Shown: piece after piece, positions 1 to 11,090 of the stretch
Position numbering within the stretch: position 1 is the first letter of the stretch
Layout of the letters: every line of letters starts with the position of its first letter
Made by a program: the position numbers and the translations under genes
NCBI GenBank assembly: GCA_026826555.1
Contig: JAKSZT010054308.1
Span: 5,722,131 to 5,786,130 of the forward strand
Direction: 5' to 3'
Source: Tolypeutes matacus
Lineage: Eukaryota > Chordata > Mammalia > Cingulata > Chlamyphoridae
DNA: 64,000 nucleotides
Notes under the pieces: generated by a model
The model's input: the letters and a program-made list of their open reading frames with translations, nothing else
What the model was told of the DNA's origin: nothing
Database searches by the model: none

Positions 1-253
1 AACCATATTGGGAACATGTTGCATATGTTAGAGCTGAACAGAATGCTATAGGAAAACAGAGGAGGGGCATTGACATGAGACTGGGTTCAGAGACAGCAGA
101 ATGAGTATCAGGAAAGGCTTTCCTGGAGAAGGCGATACAAATGGATTGAAGTTGGAGATGTGGGGAGCATGAGCCTGATGTGAAACCTGGAGCCTCCAAT
201 GCAGAGGTTGGAGACCCTATTTTAAGATCCTTCCATTTCCTTGTTGCATACAG
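1..253 (+). other. Intron 3 of the CD1 gene (3' part)
   Basis: Non-coding sequence leading into the alpha-3 exon. It ends in a pyrimidine-containing stretch and the acceptor AG at 252-253. The alpha-1 and alpha-2 exons are not here and must lie to the left of the window. Confidence 0.75.
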
Positions 254-2402
254 TGAAGCCTGAGGCCTGGCTGTCCAGCGGCCCCAGCCCTGGTCCTGGC
301 CGTCTGCTGCTGGTGTGCCACGTCTCAGGATTCCACCCTAAGCCCGTGTGGGTGATGTGGATGCGGGGTGAGCAGGAGCAGCCCGACACCCAGCAAGGCG
401 ACGTCCTGCCCAACGCTGATGGGACATGGTGGCTTCGCGTGACCCTGGACATGGCAGCTGGGGAGGCATCCGGCCTGTCTTGCCGAGTGAGGCACAGCAG
501 TCTAGGTGGCCGGGACATTATCCTCTACTGGGGTGAGAAAAAGCTTGGGCTCAGGCTGGAAATGGGAGAGGAGCTGGAAATGGAGTGGAGCGTCAAAGAC
601 CCAGGACAGAGGAGTTTTGGAGAGAGGCCCCCAGCCAGGAGAGAAAGAAAGAGGGGATTCTGAATATATGGAGAAGAGTAAGGATCTCCACCTCAAAAAG
701 GACTGAGATCAGATGTTCCATATATAAGAAAAAACAGGCGTGATGGACTCAGAGATCCAGAAGTAGGGGGCAAATAAAGAATCCCAGGAGGATTCAATCC
801 CCAGGAAGAAGAGGACTGGAGACTTTAGAAAGACGGATTAACAGATAGCTATGATATGTTGAGTGCTTCTATGTGTGGGCTGAGTACATTATTTCATTTA
901 ATCATCACAAATCTTCTTTGAAGCAAGTACTATTTTTAAAAAATATATATAATAAACTTTATTTTAGAGAAGTTTTAGATTACTGAAAAGTTACATTGAA
1001 AGTATAGGGGATTCCCATATAACCTCCCCTGCCCCCTCCCACATTTTCCCCTATTAATAACATCTTACTTCAGTGTGGTACATTTGTTACAGTTGCTGGA
1101 CCAATATGGAATCATTGCTACTATCCAAGGTCTATACTTTACACTATGGTTCACACTTTGCACTGTACGGTTTTATAGGTTTTGACAAAATGTATAATGC
1201 CTGTATCTGCCATTGCAATATCATGTAGAACAATTCCAATGTCCTAAAAATGCCCCATGTTACACCTATTCTTCCCTCCCCTTCCCCTCAGACCCTCTGT
1301 TAACCACTATTTTTATATCAGTGTTTCAAGTTCTTCTGTTACTACAATGATAATAAGTCTACTTTGGTCTGTGGTTGCACTCCCCCCCCTTATGTTTGTT
1401 CATGCCTCAGTTTTGAGGCTTTTAGGATGGTGATGCCTGCTCTGCTTCAGATTGGGAGGATGCTTAGTTCTTATGGGGCAGATGTCAGCAGCTGTTTTGC
1501 TTGCAGCTATAGATACTCTTTGTTTTGGGGATGGGAGTTGTCCATCATGATCATTTTGTTAGTTGTCTTGGGTGAGTTCGATGAACTGGAGAGTAGGTAT
1601 TGGCCGAAACTCTGCTAAGATTCAAGGCTCAACTGAAATATGACAGACTGAAGATTTAAGTGTCTGGGACATATATTTAACGGGTATAGTGCAAATTATA
1701 GGTTCAAATAAAAGGAGTAGAAGAATCATGAGTAGAGAAATTATAAAAGAGTCTAACTCTGTTATGTTGGGGAAACAGATTATCATATATTCCAGGATAA
1801 GGCTCACTGATGGGATGAATCAGGTCCTATTATTCTAATTTTAGATATGAGGAAACTGGAGCTTGGATAGGCTAAATTGCCCAGTCACATAGTAAGCGAA
1901 AGGATTCAATTTAGGTTCAGATCTGCCTTGCTACAAAGCTTTTGCCCTTTGCCACTATTCTTTACAACTGTATGCTGAAGTTAATTAACTTAGGGATCCC
2001 CAGACCCTGAGAAAATTTGGGGAATCTAAATTTACAAGGAATGAAAATGGGCACTTTAAATGGGGGGTGGGAGGGAATAAGAGCCACCTGACCTCCTCAC
2101 AAGTCCTCAGACAGGAACATGAAATAGGGAGGGGTCCTGTGGTGAGAGATACCCTGTGTTTCACCTCAGCAGATGGAGGCCACACTCCCGTGGGCTTGAT
2201 CATCCTGGCAGTACTGGTGACGATTGTGCTCATTGTAGGCTTAACCTTGTGGTTTAGGAAGCCCAGGTGAGTTTCCTCGTTCTACCCCCTCCTTCCCTCA
2301 CCCCTCTTCCCATTTCCTCTCGCCTCTACCCTCTATCCACCTTTTCTTTAAAAGGGTCTGTCTTTTTTATTCCCTCACAGCTTCTATCAAGGCATCCAGT
2401 GA
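254..2402 (+). CDS. CD1: CD1 group-1 antigen-presenting glycoprotein, CD1a-like (exons 4-6 only, 5' part off window)
   Basis: CD1 proteins are MHC class I-like, beta-2-microglobulin-bound surface proteins that present lipids to T cells. Three exons are visible. Exon 4 (254-532, 279 bp) encodes the membrane-proximal alpha-3 Ig domain, opening [16 protein letters not shown], with Ig cysteine codons at 316-318 and 481-483 (55 residues apart) and the strand motif [12 protein letters not shown]. Exon 5 (2173-2266) gives a short linker, a hydrophobic span ([20 protein letters not shown]) and a basic stop-transfer FRKP. Exon 6 (2381-2402) gives SFYQGIQ and a stop at 2400-2402. Splice sites are canonical AG and GT, and phases agree (1, then 2). 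YQGI fits the YXX-hydrophobic endocytic motif of CD1b, c and d, whereas human CD1a lacks one. The alpha-3 and membrane exons read most like CD1a, so this is a CD1a-type body with a recycling tail. All three exons are open; whether the whole gene works depends on sequence outside the window. Confidence 0.9.
930..1815 (+). repeat. Interspersed repeat in CD1 intron 4, LINE 3'-end-like
   Basis: It begins with 'ttagagaagttttagattac' and 'ggggattcccatataacc', then 'cccctattaataacatctta' and 'gtggtacatttgttac'. The same order recurs over a longer stretch at 50380-51990 and in a short copy at 60040-60260. The opening block resembles LINE-1 3' untranslated sequence; the rest I cannot place. The small ORFs inside are incidental. 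Confidence 0.6.
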
Positions 2403-3146
2403 CTCTCTTCACACACCTATCTTTCTAGAGCCCAGGACCTCAAGTTCCCAGGACTTCAGTGCTGGTCTGCTTAAGAATTGAGAGTGAAAGAGAGGTACTT
2501 TGAAGAAGTGGAGAACAATCACAAGGCAGTTCCAGTCACATCCTTTTAATATTTTATCTAAAAGAGCCAACATTCATTTTCATTAGACTGCAAGTCTGTA
2601 AGTCCAAGTGATTCTTTTAAAACAGAGGTGCAAACTCAGCTACTTACCAAGGACAAGCAGAGTGTGAAGGGGATGCAAGTGCTTGTGTGTTTAGTGTTTG
2701 AATGATGGGCTCAGAAATGAACGGGAAAGCACATGTCCTGTCCTAAGGAAGCAGCTCGAGCTGCTTGTTTTCATGTTCAGGCTCGGATTTGGCTCTAATC
2801 TATATTTTTCAAGAAAAACTGGAAATCTGGTTTTTATGTGAACATGCATGATTTTAAAATGTTAACTCAGACTTTACAAGATACTGTGTGGAACAGTCTA
2901 AATATATATCTGCTCATCAACAACAACTCTGGGGCTTCCATTTTGTGTCTCTTTTATAAAAAGTTTGTCATGAATGACAGTGGCTGTTTTAGGACATAGT
3001 TTTTATTGTGAATTTGGATTTATAACCAAAAAGGGACATTTTCCCTTTAAAAGAAAGTTAGGATGCAAGAGACAGAAGCATCTCAAGTTTATCACTTGGT
3101 ATAACTTCATTAAAAGAGGAGACATTGTCATGTATATGTATTATAT
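2403..3146 (+). other. CD1 3' untranslated and downstream sequence
   Basis: AT-rich, non-repetitive sequence following the CD1 stop codon. No AATAAA was found here; the variant ATTAAA at 3109-3114 is a possible polyadenylation signal. No other feature is recognised. Confidence 0.4.
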
Positions 3147-3185
3147 ATGATTGTTGAATTATATATGCTAGAAAAAACATGTTCC

Positions 3186-3542
3186 CTTTTTTTTTTAAGA
3201 TTTATTTTATTTACCCCCCCCCCACCATTGTTTGCATTTGCTGTGTCTGTTGTGTGCTGGTTTTCTTTTTTCTTTTTTTTTTTTTAGGAGGCACCAGGAA
3301 CCAAACCTGGGACCTCCCATGTGGGAGGGAGGCGCCTAGTCGCTTGAGCCACCACCGCTTCCTTCTTTGTTGTGTCTCTCATTATGTTTTCCTCCATGTG
3401 TCTCTTGTTGCGTGATCTTGTTGCATCAGCTTGCCACACCAGCTCGCTGTCTTGCTCATTTTCTTTAGGTGACACTGGGAACCGAACCCGGACCTCCCAT
3501 GTGGTAGGTGGGAGCTCAATCACTTGAGCCACATCCGCCTCC
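3186..3542 (-). mobile_element. DAS-type SINE, long two-module form
   Basis: Two tRNA-like modules in tandem, each reading (on +) 'ggaaccraacc...gggacctcccatgtgg...ttgagccac'. It starts with a pyrimidine-rich run and 'aagatttattttattta'. Flanked by the duplication 'aacatgttc' at about 3176-3184 and 3546-3554. Confidence 0.8.
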
Positions 3543-3658
3543 CAAAACATGTTCTTAATCTTAATCCTGTTCCTGAGGGTGTGGATCCATTGTAAATAGG
3601 ACCTTTTGAAGATATTTTTAGTTAAGATATTTTAGTCAAATGAATCAGGATGGTTCTT

Positions 3659-3757
3659 TTTTTTTTTTTTTTTTACCGGGAGGTTCCCAGGGATCGAACC
3701 CGGGTCCCTCCGTATGGGAGACGGATGCCCAACCAGTTGAGCCACATCCGACCCCCG
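3659..3757 (-). mobile_element. DAS SINE, short form
   Basis: On + it reads poly(T), 'accgggaggttcccagggat', 'cgaacccgggtccctccgta' and ends 'ttgagccacatccgaccccc'. It is flanked by perfect copies of ggatggttctt (3648-3658 and 3758-3768), so it is a clean insertion into LTR copy A. Confidence 0.92.
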
Positions 3758-4031
3758 GGATGGTTCTTATTCCTATTGCTGGACGTCTTATTGAGAAAAA
3801 GCCACAGGGAAGAGCTGGAAGCTGGAACAACAGAACCCAGAAGAGAAAGGAGAGGACATTGCCATGTGACAAGAAAGCCAAGGAACTCCAAGGATTGCCA
3901 GCCAGCCAGAATGCTACTGACCCCAAGAAGAAGCAAGCCTTCTTACCTCTGAAACCACGAGCCAATAAATTCCTGTTGTTTAAGCCAACCCATTGTGTGG
4001 TATTTGTCATAGCAGCCTGGAAACTAAGACA

Positions 4032-4472
4032 ATGTAGAAAAAAGTTACTCTGGGTGGGCATATTTCTCTCAAATGAGCAGTCACTTGTTTCAGATTGGAA
4101 GACAGCCAAGACAGTATACCTCATAAAGCAGAGCCTGTCCTACTTATATCTATTATATGAAATAATGTAAGAAAAGGGCTGAGCATGCTTGAATAGGCAT
4201 AAGGTGTCATGATGATGGTGATGACTTCCCAGCTGTGTGATCTCCTCTTAGTGTAGACAGGCGAGAGCAAGGAGCTTCAAGGAGCAGCAGACCTTTCCAA
4301 TGCCAAAGAAATGAGAAGACCATGCTATGACAATCTGTAAGCCTATCAGGGAAGTAGTCTCTTGGCACTCAAGGCCCTCGGCCATCCAGAAAATGTGAAA
4401 CATAGCTGTTGGAGAATTTGCTTCAGAAAATTCAGATTTGACATTGATAAAATTATATAGAGAAAGCCGTGG
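4032..4472. other. Unassigned spacer between LTR A and the class I ERV
   Basis: I see no gene, RNA or recognisable repeat here. Possible ORFs in this interval have no family resemblance that I can name. Confidence 0.3.
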
Positions 4473-4560
4473 GGATCCCTCAGAGCCAAAAATCCCATGC
4501 TTTACTTTCTCTTTGAACTCCTTGAGTTTCCTCTTGCTATCTTTTGAAATTTGTCCCCAC

Positions 4561-5130
4561 TGTGGTAGTTTGGAGCTATATACCCCACAAAAACATGTTC
4601 TTAAACTTAATCCATTCCTTGATTTGAGCTTTCCTATCTTCAGAACCATGACTCATTAAATTCACATTGGTTAAGCGAACCCATTGCCTGGTATTTTCTT
4701 TTTTTTTTTTTTAACTTTATTTTGTACATTTAATAATTGAAAACATAAGCAATAAAAAACTAAAAAGTAAACACAGATGAATAAATATATACATTTCTCA
4801 ATTAAATGTAATGGATACCTGTAAATTTTTTTGTTGTTTTGTTTTTTGTTTGTTTTTTTGTTTTTTTGTGTGTGTGAATCAAACAATATATTACACAATA
4901 TATTTGGTTCATAGTAATGCATTCATACAGTATTTGTCCTTTTGTGTCTGGCTTGCTTCACTCAACATAATGTCCTCCAGATTCATCCATGTTGCCATAT
5001 GCTTTATGACTTCATTTCTTCTTACAGCTGCATAATACTCCATTGTGTGAATAGACCACAGTTTGTTTATCCATTCATCTGTTGATGGACAGCCTGGTAT
5101 TTTCTTGACCAGCCAAGGAAAACTAAAACA
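4561..5130 (+). mobile_element. MaLR-type solo LTR, copy C, inserted in the ERV 5' LTR
   Basis: Starts TGTGGTAGTTTGGAGC and ends CTAAAACA, with a perfect 5-bp target duplication cccac on both sides (4556-4560 and 5131-5135). Same family as copies A, B and D. It carries a LINE-1 fragment at 4701-5091. Confidence 0.8.
4701..5091 (-). mobile_element. 5'-truncated LINE-1 3' end
   Basis: Poly(T) at the left, then L1-like text including 'gtctggcttgcttcactcaa', 'cataatactccattgtgtga' and 'tttatccattcatctgttga', the reverse complement of a LINE-1 3' region. Flanked by gcctggtattttctt at 4686-4700 and 5092-5106, so it jumped into LTR copy C. Confidence 0.85.
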
Positions 5131-6179
5131 CCCACCAAAGTGACTGTCCCAGATAGCTAATCAAGCCCCATAGTTCATTAGGTTTGACAAAATAAAGTGT
5201 ACATGGCCCATACCCACGTTTGTAATATGGACAAACTTTTGTCCAATTAATAAGAGTCAAGCTAGCTTCCTTTTAATGTCTATGAAAATTGCTTGCCATT
5301 ATTAGAAACTTAAAGCTGCTTCCATTTTGGCAAGGGATCTGGCTTTCTTGCTGCAGCAAAACATTTGGTGCTCTGAGCAAAATGCTGTAATCTGTACACT
5401 CAACTCTGATTTGTATTTCAACAAGTTTGAAGGTCCATTGAGATATAGAAGGTGCCTCTCCAGGGCTGTAGTCTCTGATGACAGATCAGGTGAGGTGCCC
5501 ACGACAGACCCCTTGTGTCTACTACTTGATCACCCTGAGTCCTGCATCTCCCAGGTTAGCCCTTCCTATATCTGGACTCTGCAATTTGTGTCGAGTTCAA
5601 TTGCCTTTTATTTGGGTATCTTTGATTTTGGTTCCATTGTTTTATTTCATTTCTCCCTCCCACTTTCTAATTTTCTTTCTTTCTCTTGGAGCCTCCTTTT
5701 CTGCCCATACAGCTGTTCCTGGTTTGGTCTGGGCATCTGTATGGTCCTTCCACTCCCTGGGGGCCTCCATTGAGATCAGAATGGTTTCCAAATGGTTGAG
5801 TCAAAAAGCTTAGGGCCCCAAAAAAGGTGATACATAAATAATGTTTCATCTGACCACAGTATAATGGACTCTTCTTGCTCTAAATCTCCCTTTCCTCCAT
5901 CTGCTATATCTCCTGCTTCTTATATGGACTCACACTTCTCATAGGGACTTTCTGCCTGTGACTTCTCTGTGCATGGGTGGATATGATGAAGGACAATATG
6001 TCTTTGTAGTGGCTATTTGGGAAACTTTTGATATGAACAGAATTGTGCACTTGAAAGAGGTGCCTTAAGAAAAAGGATCCAAGTGTAGAGGGTGCTAGAT
6101 GACAATCTGCCTCCACAATCCCTTCACTTAAAGTTTCATTAGAAAAAGAAAAGGCCAAAAAATAGAACAAAAGGGAACA

Positions 6180-6700
6180 AACTTCAAACCAACCCTATAG
6201 CAGCCCAGCCTACCTGTACCCAGCTCTGCCCCCAAGCTGCCCTGACTGCCTGAAGGAAAATGATCTAGTCCAATCTCCTTTAAAGATTAAGCCTGCTTCT
6301 GAACTTGGCTTGCCTGCTAGAGTAGAATTTAAATCTGGACCTGAATTGAACTAAGAGCTATAATTAAAGGTTTCCCCAAACAAGACTGGCAAATATTCAT
6401 AGAAGACTTTAGAATTCTTTTGGGTGCCAATGGTCCAGGCCTACCTGACTTATATCAGCTTATATGCATGTTGGTGGAACCTCACATGTTAAATCCTGCG
6501 TGGCAAAAGCTAATTGGACTGACCCAGAAAAGGACCTATAAGATCCCTCTTCCAAAATAAATCTGAGGGTAAAATAGACCTGAGAAGTAGGGCAAAGCTT
6601 CTATAAGATTACATATCAGGGCAAAAATTCTTAAAACTCTCCTCCACAAATATTGATGAGAAATCTTTACCCTCATATTAAATAAATAATGTCAAGTTGT
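6180..6700 (+). pseudogene. gag (capsid region) remnant of the class I ERV
   Basis: A broken reading frame around 6380-6560 resembles the conserved part of gammaretroviral capsid, including a Pro-Gly-Leu-Pro-Asp-Leu-Tyr-Gln-Leu run encoded near 6440-6470. Frames shift and stops are frequent. It lies between the 5' LTR and the pol remnant, as expected for gag. Non-functional. Confidence 0.55.
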
Positions 6701-7677
6701 CCCACTTGCCAAAAACAAAAATTCTGGTAAAAATATGAGTGGGGCAAGGAAAGAAAGCCAGCTCTTTTATATAAACTAGTGAGTTTTATATTTCTGTTTC
6801 TGCATTTCTGTGTTTTTATATCTGACTCATGGTTGAAAAATGTCTGTTGGTATGTTTGATGTATATTTTCCTACCTCTGGTTGGTAAGTGCAAACTAACA
6901 TATAAAACTCCTTAAAAGAGTTCTATTCAAATTGGCTTAAAGACAAATAAGTGCTAAAATCCCAGAAATTAAGGAAACTGAACTTCTAATATTTCCAATG
7001 TGAAAAGAGTGTTCGTAGAACTAAACCCAAGTGTTTTAAAAATTTAAGTGCACATAATTTAAGCAAGCCTTTGGCAAATGGGACTAGTTTAATATTGCTA
7101 GTCAAATAAAAAGCAGCTATGTATTCTGAATTATCAAGTTTAATTACAAGCATACATTTTATTCACTTGGGTATATTCTTCCTAAATTTATACAGGTTTA
7201 CTTATCAAATAAGCTACTATTAAATCTATTAGTTGTTTAAAATGATGAAAAATGTAAATTTGAAGTTTAGATGAATTGAATTATTATTCTGACAAACTTT
7301 ATTTCTGGAGTTACTGTGTTTTGTAGGATGTTGACTTGAAGGCAATTTCCAAGACCTTTTTTGGAACTTAAATATGTAAGGTATGCTGGATGTGTTTTTG
7401 CTAAGGAAAAAAAGAGAGTCGTTTTGTCCTAAGGTGAATTGATTGTTGCTGAATGAGAAACGTGAAAGTGTAGGACAAACCTGAAAAGATATAGAAAGTT
7501 GTAGAGGGTTTGTGGCAGTGAATTTTATTCATCATGGTCAACACTGGCTAAGATTTGATAGGTTTATTTATAAAATTTGTAAAGTGCTTTAGTACCAAAC
7601 AGTATATTCATACAAAACTAGCATTTGGTTTTCTTTCTGTTAAAATGATGAAATTTCTTGACTATTGGTCTGCTCTT

Positions 7678-7773
7678 TTTTTTTTTTTTTTTACCGGGAG
7701 GTCCCGGGAAAAGAACCCCGGTCCCTCCATATGGGAGACGGACGCCCAACCAGTTGAGCCACATCCAACCCCC
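7678..7773 (-). mobile_element. DAS SINE, short form
   Basis: Poly(T), 'accgggaggtcccgggaaaa', ending 'ttgagccacatccaaccccc'. Perfect 13-bp target duplication ttggtctgctctt at 7665-7677 and 7774-7786. Confidence 0.93.
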
Positions 7774-7973
7774 TTGGTCTGCTCTTAGTAAGAGTTTGTT
7801 GAAGGTTTCTCTGAACTATCTGCGTAATCTGCCTAGAAGGCAAAGATTCTGTGTCTTATCAGAGTACTATCCTGGGCTTTACATTGATCTTATTATCCTC
7901 TATTGTTTAAGACAACAAGTCTCCTTTTTAAAATAACTCATTTTTTTTAAACAGTCATGTTAACCTCTTATAT

Positions 7974-7976
<3 letters not shown>

Positions 7977-8012
<36 letters not shown>

Positions 8013-8186
8013 TTTTTTAAAGATTTTATTTATTTATTCATTTATCACCCCCTGCTGCCCGTGCTCGCTGGGTCAGCCAACCACGCCAAGTGGGCGGGCC
8101 CGCCCCCACCAGGAGGCCCCCGGGAACCGAACCGGGGCCCCCCATATGGCAAACGGGAGCCCCACTGATTGAGCCACAGCCGCTTC
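7977..8186 (-). mobile_element. DAS SINE, GC-rich long form with (TTTA)n tail
   Basis: A (TTTA)n run, then 'aaagattttatttatttatt', a GC-rich body with 'gtgctcgctgggtcagccaa' and the head 'gattgagccacagccgcttc'. Flanked by cctcttatattta at 7964-7976 and 8187-8199. Closely similar to the copies at 9161, 20919 and 54307. Confidence 0.93.
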
Positions 8187-8892
8187 CCTCTTATATTTAG
8201 TTTTTAAGACTTTTATTGCCACTTTGGTTAAATAGGTAGCCAATTGTTTTTCATTGATCTATAATCCTATTTAATTAAGTGTTCAAGCCTCTTGACAACT
8301 TTTGATATTTTGCCTTCTCAAAATCAAACACTAAATGATATCCTTTTAATTTCAAACTGTCTTTGGGATTTTTCAGAGGGTCTCTGGAAAATCACAAAGG
8401 ATTTGTTCTTTCACCTTATAAAAAGAGACGTGCTAGAAATAAGTTTATGTGATATGCTTTGAGTTGTATGGGAAGTGCTGTCAAATTCAAGGGGAAATTC
8501 TAACTTTCTGATGGTTAAATTTATATGGATAAAATATTATTAATATGAATATTTCAGAAATTCTATAGAATTCCTAGAGATTTGACAATGTTCTCACTGT
8601 CCATGATTATGTCCTGATACTGATCTGCCTGATATTAGACAACAATATCGTATTATAGGTCTTAATTTTAGTTATCTTTACAAATGTTACATGCCACAAA
8701 AACAACCAGATTTCCTTGTCAGTTATATTGTTTTACTTTGTTGCTTCCCTGAAAGTGTTTGCAATCAGCTGTAGCTCAGAGCAACTTCAGTGAAAAAGGG
8801 GACTTTATTTGAGAAGCAAGGTGAGTGTATGAATCATGTTCTACCCGTCAAATAACATAACCCTGCTAAAACCGTAAAAGTAGGACAGGGTC

Positions 8893-9845
8893 AAATACAT
8901 TGACTAACAGGGTCCTTTTGAAATCTTCAAATGGATTTTATGCAGCTACCCTATTCTATTGGATATGAATATGTCCTTATTATCTATCTTATCAATAGAT
9001 GCTTTTCCTTGTTGCAAGTCTACTGCCCTCACAGAAGCTGAAAAAAATCCCCTAACGGGAATTCTCACTTTTTTCTAAAGCAATAGAGGAATCCACTTTA
9101 CTGGAACTGTAATCGAGGAACTTTGCAAGGTTTTACCCATTAATCAAAAGCTTCACTGTGGGGAAGCGGCTGTGGCTCAATCAGTAGGGCTCCCGTTTAC
9201 CATATGGGAGGCCCCGGGGAACCGAACCCGGGGCCTCCTGGTGAAGGCAAGCCCGCCTGCACGGCGTGGTTAGCTGACCCAGCGAGCACAAGCAGCAAGG
9301 GGGGGATAAATGAATAAATAAATAAAATCTTAAAAAAAAAAAAAAAAAAAGCTTCACTGTGTCTACCATTCTCAGTCATCAGGAAAGGTGAAAAGAACAA
9401 TGATGTCTTAAAACTTAAATTAGCTAAATTAGGTGAAGCTCTCTTTACCTTGGCCTAAGCTTCTTCCTTTAACCTTGATGACCATAAGATTTAGTTCCTT
9501 AAGAGAAAGCTAGCTGTTCCCCTTTGAAATCATAATGGGAAAACCCATGCAGCTCATTATTTCTCCTACTATACCAGAGTTCAAACTATTACAATCTGAA
9601 ATTGCTAATTATAGTAAGGGACTAATCATATATACCCAGGTCTACCTTGTCTCTCCCAAGATTCCTCTACAGTGCATGACTTTCAACCTGGAAATTAGGT
9701 ATATTGGAAAAGATATAAACCAAAGACTGATTTGGAACCTGGATGGAAAAGATCTTATAAAGTCTTGTTGACCACTGCTACAGCAGTAAAACTATAAGGA
9801 AATGATCCCTGGGTCCGTGTGTCAAAACTAAAACATGCTCTAAGC
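8893..9845 (+). pseudogene. pol (integrase C-terminal half) remnant of the class I ERV
   Basis: Broken frames resemble the gammaretroviral integrase core (8900-9145) and, after a DAS SINE, the continuing core and C-terminal DNA-binding domain (9362-9845). Near 9725-9835 there is a 'W K . . Y K V L L T T A T A V K' type run. Stops and frameshifts are numerous and no catalytic unit can be read through. Only the end of pol is recognised; reverse transcriptase was not found in the 6700-8890 interior. Confidence 0.6.
9161..9346 (+). mobile_element. DAS SINE, GC-rich long form
   Basis: Head 'gggaagcggctgtggctcaa', B-box-like 'ggaaccgaacccggggcctc', then 'gtggttagctgacccagcga', 'gggggataaatgaataaata' and poly(A). 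Flanked by aaaagcttcactgtg (9146-9160, 9347-9361). It splits the integrase remnant. Confidence 0.95.
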
Positions 9846-9959
9846 TCTTGGGAGGTCACTCTTATTTTGGACCCAATGCCAAAATTGACACAAGAATTCC
9901 AGAAGCAGATAGCATCTGATGTAGACAGCTTCTGCCCAAGACATCAGAACAAGTAGATA

Positions 9960-10830
9960 ACACCCAAGATCAGAGATCTTGTTGTTTCCCTGTCTTATTC
10001 TTTGTCTCTTCCTTTTCACCATCAGTTTAAACATTCTGTTATTCATCCTATGCCCTTACAGTGCCCAATCCGCATCTCCAATAAACCCTATCTTCAGCAC
10101 GATTTTCTTTCATCTCCTCTTTAACCTTTTATTTCCTAAGTTCTACTACTTTGAACACAATTCCTTCATCATTATAGCATATGATATAGAAAATGAAACC
10201 AATCAGAATAACTGGGTCTGATTGGGTCTGTTCCCATCCCACAAAAATAGGTATTCCTTTAATAAACATCTCCCTTACTCTTGTATACTTGGTCCTGACA
10301 GGAAACATCAGATACGCCAAATCAGATAGATCTCCTTTTTAAAATGACTCTGGGCTGCACTTTAAGAATCCCCAAGACTGGGATTATGATGTGGCCTCTT
10401 TAACCCAAAGAATGTGGTGTTTTACTAGGAATTAGAGGGATAACAATGGTAACCCTGTAGGGCATAGTAAATGTTCAGTTTCTATATGGAAAGACTCCTT
10501 TTACTTTCATGAGACATGAGAATTCTGTAGAGGCTGGATCCCCTTTAGAGACTGCATTTTCCCCCTAAGCACCCCAAAGTTTTAATAACATAAAGACTTA
10601 TTCCACTCAAGGCACACATTTCTGACGGGCTGAAGGGTCAGCCAAAGGAAAATGTTGGTTAAATGGGACCAAGATATCAGATAACAGTGAAGATTATGAT
10701 CCTTCTTTTAGAGTTTTATACCCAATTAACTCTGTAAGAGATACTCTTATTAAGCTCTTCAAGGATATTAGTTTGTATGTGGACACAAGGCATACAAAGT
10801 ACTACCCATACATTGGGTTATATAGCTTAT
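9960..10830 (+). pseudogene. env-region remnant of the class I ERV (5' part)
   Basis: After pol, a short frame (9979-10221) opens with a hydrophobic, signal-peptide-like stretch of about 25 residues, followed by broken frames up to the polypurine tract. Position and the leader support env, but no conserved surface or transmembrane motif was recognised, so this is mainly positional. Non-functional. Confidence 0.4.
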
Positions 10831-10958
10831 GCTGTTCCCCATGATAAGCGTCCAAAAGGAAAAATTAGAAACAAGAGGTTTCTTTTGGCCTCTTCCCGTA
10901 CTATACAAACTTGTGAAGACAAATAACATCTTTGGTCAAACTCTCATAACTGAGGGAA

Positions 10959-11090
10959 TGACCAAGAAAGCCAAAAAACCCATGCCCTATTTCCTCTTTG
11001 AATTCCCTCTTGAGTTTCCTCTTGATAATTTGAAATCCCCACCAAGGCAGCTGACCAAGATAGCCCAAATAGACATTCTGCACAAATTAA
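10959..11090 (+). repeat. 3' LTR fragment of the class I ERV
   Basis: Begins TG after the purine run gagggaa. It matches the 5' LTR through 'cccatgccctatttcctctt', 'gagtttcctcttg' and 'ccccaccaaggcagctgacc'. It breaks off near 11090, where LINE-1 3' sequence starts. Confidence 0.6.

Larger units (their letters stand above)
3147..4031 (+). mobile_element. MaLR-type LTR, copy A, interrupted by two DAS SINEs
   Basis: Shared with copies at 4561-5130, 39601-40064 and about 52141-52581: 'acatgttcttaatcttaatc' near the start, 'ccattgtaaataggacc', then near the end 'gccaataaattcctgttgtt', 'tggtatttgtcatagcagcc' and a terminus in 'actaagaca'. An AATAAA near the 3' end and a CA terminus fit an ERVL-MaLR LTR. 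The left boundary is approximate. Confidence 0.6.
4473..5362 (+). repeat. 5' LTR of the class I ERV, interrupted by a solo LTR
   Basis: The left part (4473-4560) aligns by eye with 10959-11050 of the 3' LTR. The alignment resumes after the 4561-5130 insertion at 'ccaccaaagtgactg'. An AATAAA lies at 5191-5196. The LTR appears to end at aaaaca (5362), followed by TT and TGGTGC, the usual layout of an LTR end and primer-binding site. The tRNA matched is uncertain. Confidence 0.6.
4473..11090 (+). mobile_element. Degenerate class I (gamma-like) endogenous retrovirus
   Basis: Order on + is 5' LTR (4473-5362), gag remnant (about 6180-6700), unrecognised interior, integrase-end pol remnant (about 8893-9845), env-region remnant (about 9960-10830), polypurine tract (gagggaa, 10952-10958) and 3' LTR start (10959). 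The two LTRs share blocks such as 'cccatgc', 'tttcctctttgaa', 'gagtttcctcttg' and 'ccaccaa', in the same order. Stops and frameshifts occur in all three genes and no viral ORF is intact. It is cut by three DAS SINEs and by a solo LTR in the 5' LTR, and its 3' LTR is cut off by LINE-1 sequence. The copy is old. Family identity beyond class I is not claimed. Confidence 0.7.

Noticed and set aside
1364..1618. Small ORF in the CD1 intron
   Set aside because: It lies inside an interspersed repeat and the parallel part of the copy at 50 kb is not open.
7965..8013. CRISPR-like or other patterned array
   Set aside because: It is a (TTTA)n SINE tail. No spaced direct repeats of CRISPR type occur anywhere in the window.
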